The translations under genes and the position numbers were made by a program. Positions 63,401 through 64,000 of a stretch of 64,000 nucleotides of DNA are shown piece after piece (position 1 is the first letter of the stretch; each line of letters starts with the position of its first letter). The notes below the pieces were generated by a model. It made no database searches. It was given only the letters and a program-made list of their open reading frames with translations, and was not told the DNA's origin. Source of the stretch: Onchocerca lupi (lineage: Eukaryota; Nematoda; Chromadorea; Rhabditida; Onchocercidae); the NCBI GenBank assembly GCA_028564675.1, contig JAOVVO010000031.1, positions 1 to 64,000 on the forward strand, given 5' to 3'.

Positions 63401-63614
63401 TAAACTGCATGATTATTCATCATTTGTGTCGTTTTTATTTTCTTTATTGTTTGACTTTTAAAAGTTTTGATATTTCCAGAAAGAAATTCAACTGATTTCC
63501 TTGGCTTGTGCTGTTATAGCAGCTAAATATGAAGAAATTTATCCACCAGAAATATCTGAATATCTCAATTCTTGTAATAATACGAAACAAGAGATTATGC
63601 GTGCAGAAATTAAT
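60470..63614 (+). CDS. B-type mitotic cyclin, 5' part (336 aa in window)
   Basis: Exons: 60470-60595, 61515-61787, 62208-62540, 63036-63176, 63480-63614, with the gene continuing beyond the window after a GTGAGC donor. All four introns are phase 0. Residues 67-75 (RIALADMKN) fit the destruction box RxxLxxxxN, the signal for APC/C-driven degradation at mitotic exit. The linker has Ser/Thr-Pro sites near 176 and 180. The cyclin box starts in exon 3 (YCEEYATDNWDYLF..FLHGSR). It continues with RMTVIDW (Arg250, Asp255, Trp256, aligned to the MRAIL-VDW helix), LLPETQLTTINLLDR, and AAKYEEIYPPEI. This should bind and activate Cdk1. The MRAIL patch is altered: only its Arg is kept. A second Met (47, at 61527) could be an alternative start if exon 1 is not used. 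B1/B2 versus B3 subtype cannot be decided without the C-terminal half. Confidence 0.9.
61162..61252. repeat. 91-bp element with 10-bp terminal inverted repeats, in cyclin intron 1
   Basis: CAGTGAGTGA at 61162-61171 is the exact reverse complement of TCACTCACTG at 61243-61252. It may be a small MITE-like insertion; no clear target-site duplication was seen. Confidence 0.5.
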
Positions 63615-64000
63615 GTGAGCTGTTTTTATATTAGTAATTTTTTTCGAAGTAGTAATTAATATACTTGCAGAAACTGATTGACTTTTGAATTACTACTTTA
63701 CTCAATGATTAGTCAGGTTTGTATTGCAAATGCAGCACTTTTCAAAAGAAGCTCAAAATTTCGAATTGTTTATCATCTTTTTTAATTTACCTGCTGAATT
63801 AGTGGAATTTCTTGTGTTTTTATAAAGATTTTATCCTATTTTCTAGACTGATAAATTTTGCTGATAATCAACCTATACATTTACATATTCAAAATCTTTT
63901 ATTGTAATATTCTGTCACCTACTGCATTTGTTAAGATTTTCCGGTAGTTCGGTTCTACATCTTCAATATTTTCAATTTTCTAAAGCTTAAATCTCTTAAG
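63615..64000 (+). other. incomplete intron 5 of the cyclin gene
   Basis: Follows the GTGAGC donor at 63615. No further cyclin exon (second cyclin fold) was recognised before the right edge, so the 3' half of the gene lies outside the window. Confidence 0.6.

Noticed and set aside
4702..63614. Nematode operon or functional cluster linking the five genes
   Set aside because: Genes are 3-9 kb apart, on both strands, with unrelated predicted roles; operon spacing in nematodes is usually a few hundred bp or less on one strand.

Overview
The window is eukaryotic nuclear DNA, almost certainly from a nematode. It is very A+T-rich: non-coding stretches look well under 30% G+C and are full of homopolymer A/T runs of 15-35 nt. 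The genes are broken by many GT-AG introns. All five protein genes carry a splice-acceptor-like (pyrimidine-rich)AG 0-6 nt before the start codon, which is the hallmark of spliced-leader trans-splicing. A near-exact copy of the nematode SL1 leader lies at 27502-27523. The gene content (F-box-like protein, a tyrosine phosphatase of the type expanded in worms, ENPP, B-type cyclin) fits. A clade III (spirurid or filarial) worm is possible, but that is inference from composition only.

Layout. 1-4.7 kb: (AAT)n microsatellite and gene-free DNA with one copy of a diverged dispersed repeat. 4.70-7.87 kb (+): eight-exon aldo-keto reductase, 340 aa, with His where the family has its catalytic Tyr. 9.4-10.1 kb: second copy of the first repeat and one copy of another. 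10.9-13.7 kb (-): five-exon, 301-aa F-box-like protein. 14.4-14.6 kb: second copy of the second repeat. 14.6-27.5 kb: gene-poor. 27.2-29.8 kb: a less A+T-rich patch, the SL1-like sequence, and two exon-like minus-strand segments of an unidentified gene. 30.7-35.1 kb (+): nine-exon, 391-aa tyrosine phosphatase. 35.1-44.4 kb: gene-free, with a hairpin-bearing repeat array at 36.73-36.97 kb. 44.4-53.2 kb (+): 18-exon, 709-aa type II membrane ENPP. 53.3-60.4 kb: transposon-derived DNA with a frameshifted Helitron fragment and a possible LTR-retroelement 3' end. 60.5 kb to the window end (+): B-type cyclin with a destruction box, cut off at the right edge.

Exon models were built by hand. For the four complete genes every intron has GT-AG ends and the reading phase closes from start to stop: 1023, 906, 1176 and 2130 coding nt including the stop. 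The five genes are separated by 3-9 kb, lie on both strands, and show no operon or shared pathway. I did not find an obviously new multi-gene system. The observations most worth following are the SL1-like sequence, the substituted aldo-keto reductase tetrad, the 36.8-kb hairpin array, the Helitron relic and the unidentified minus-strand exons.
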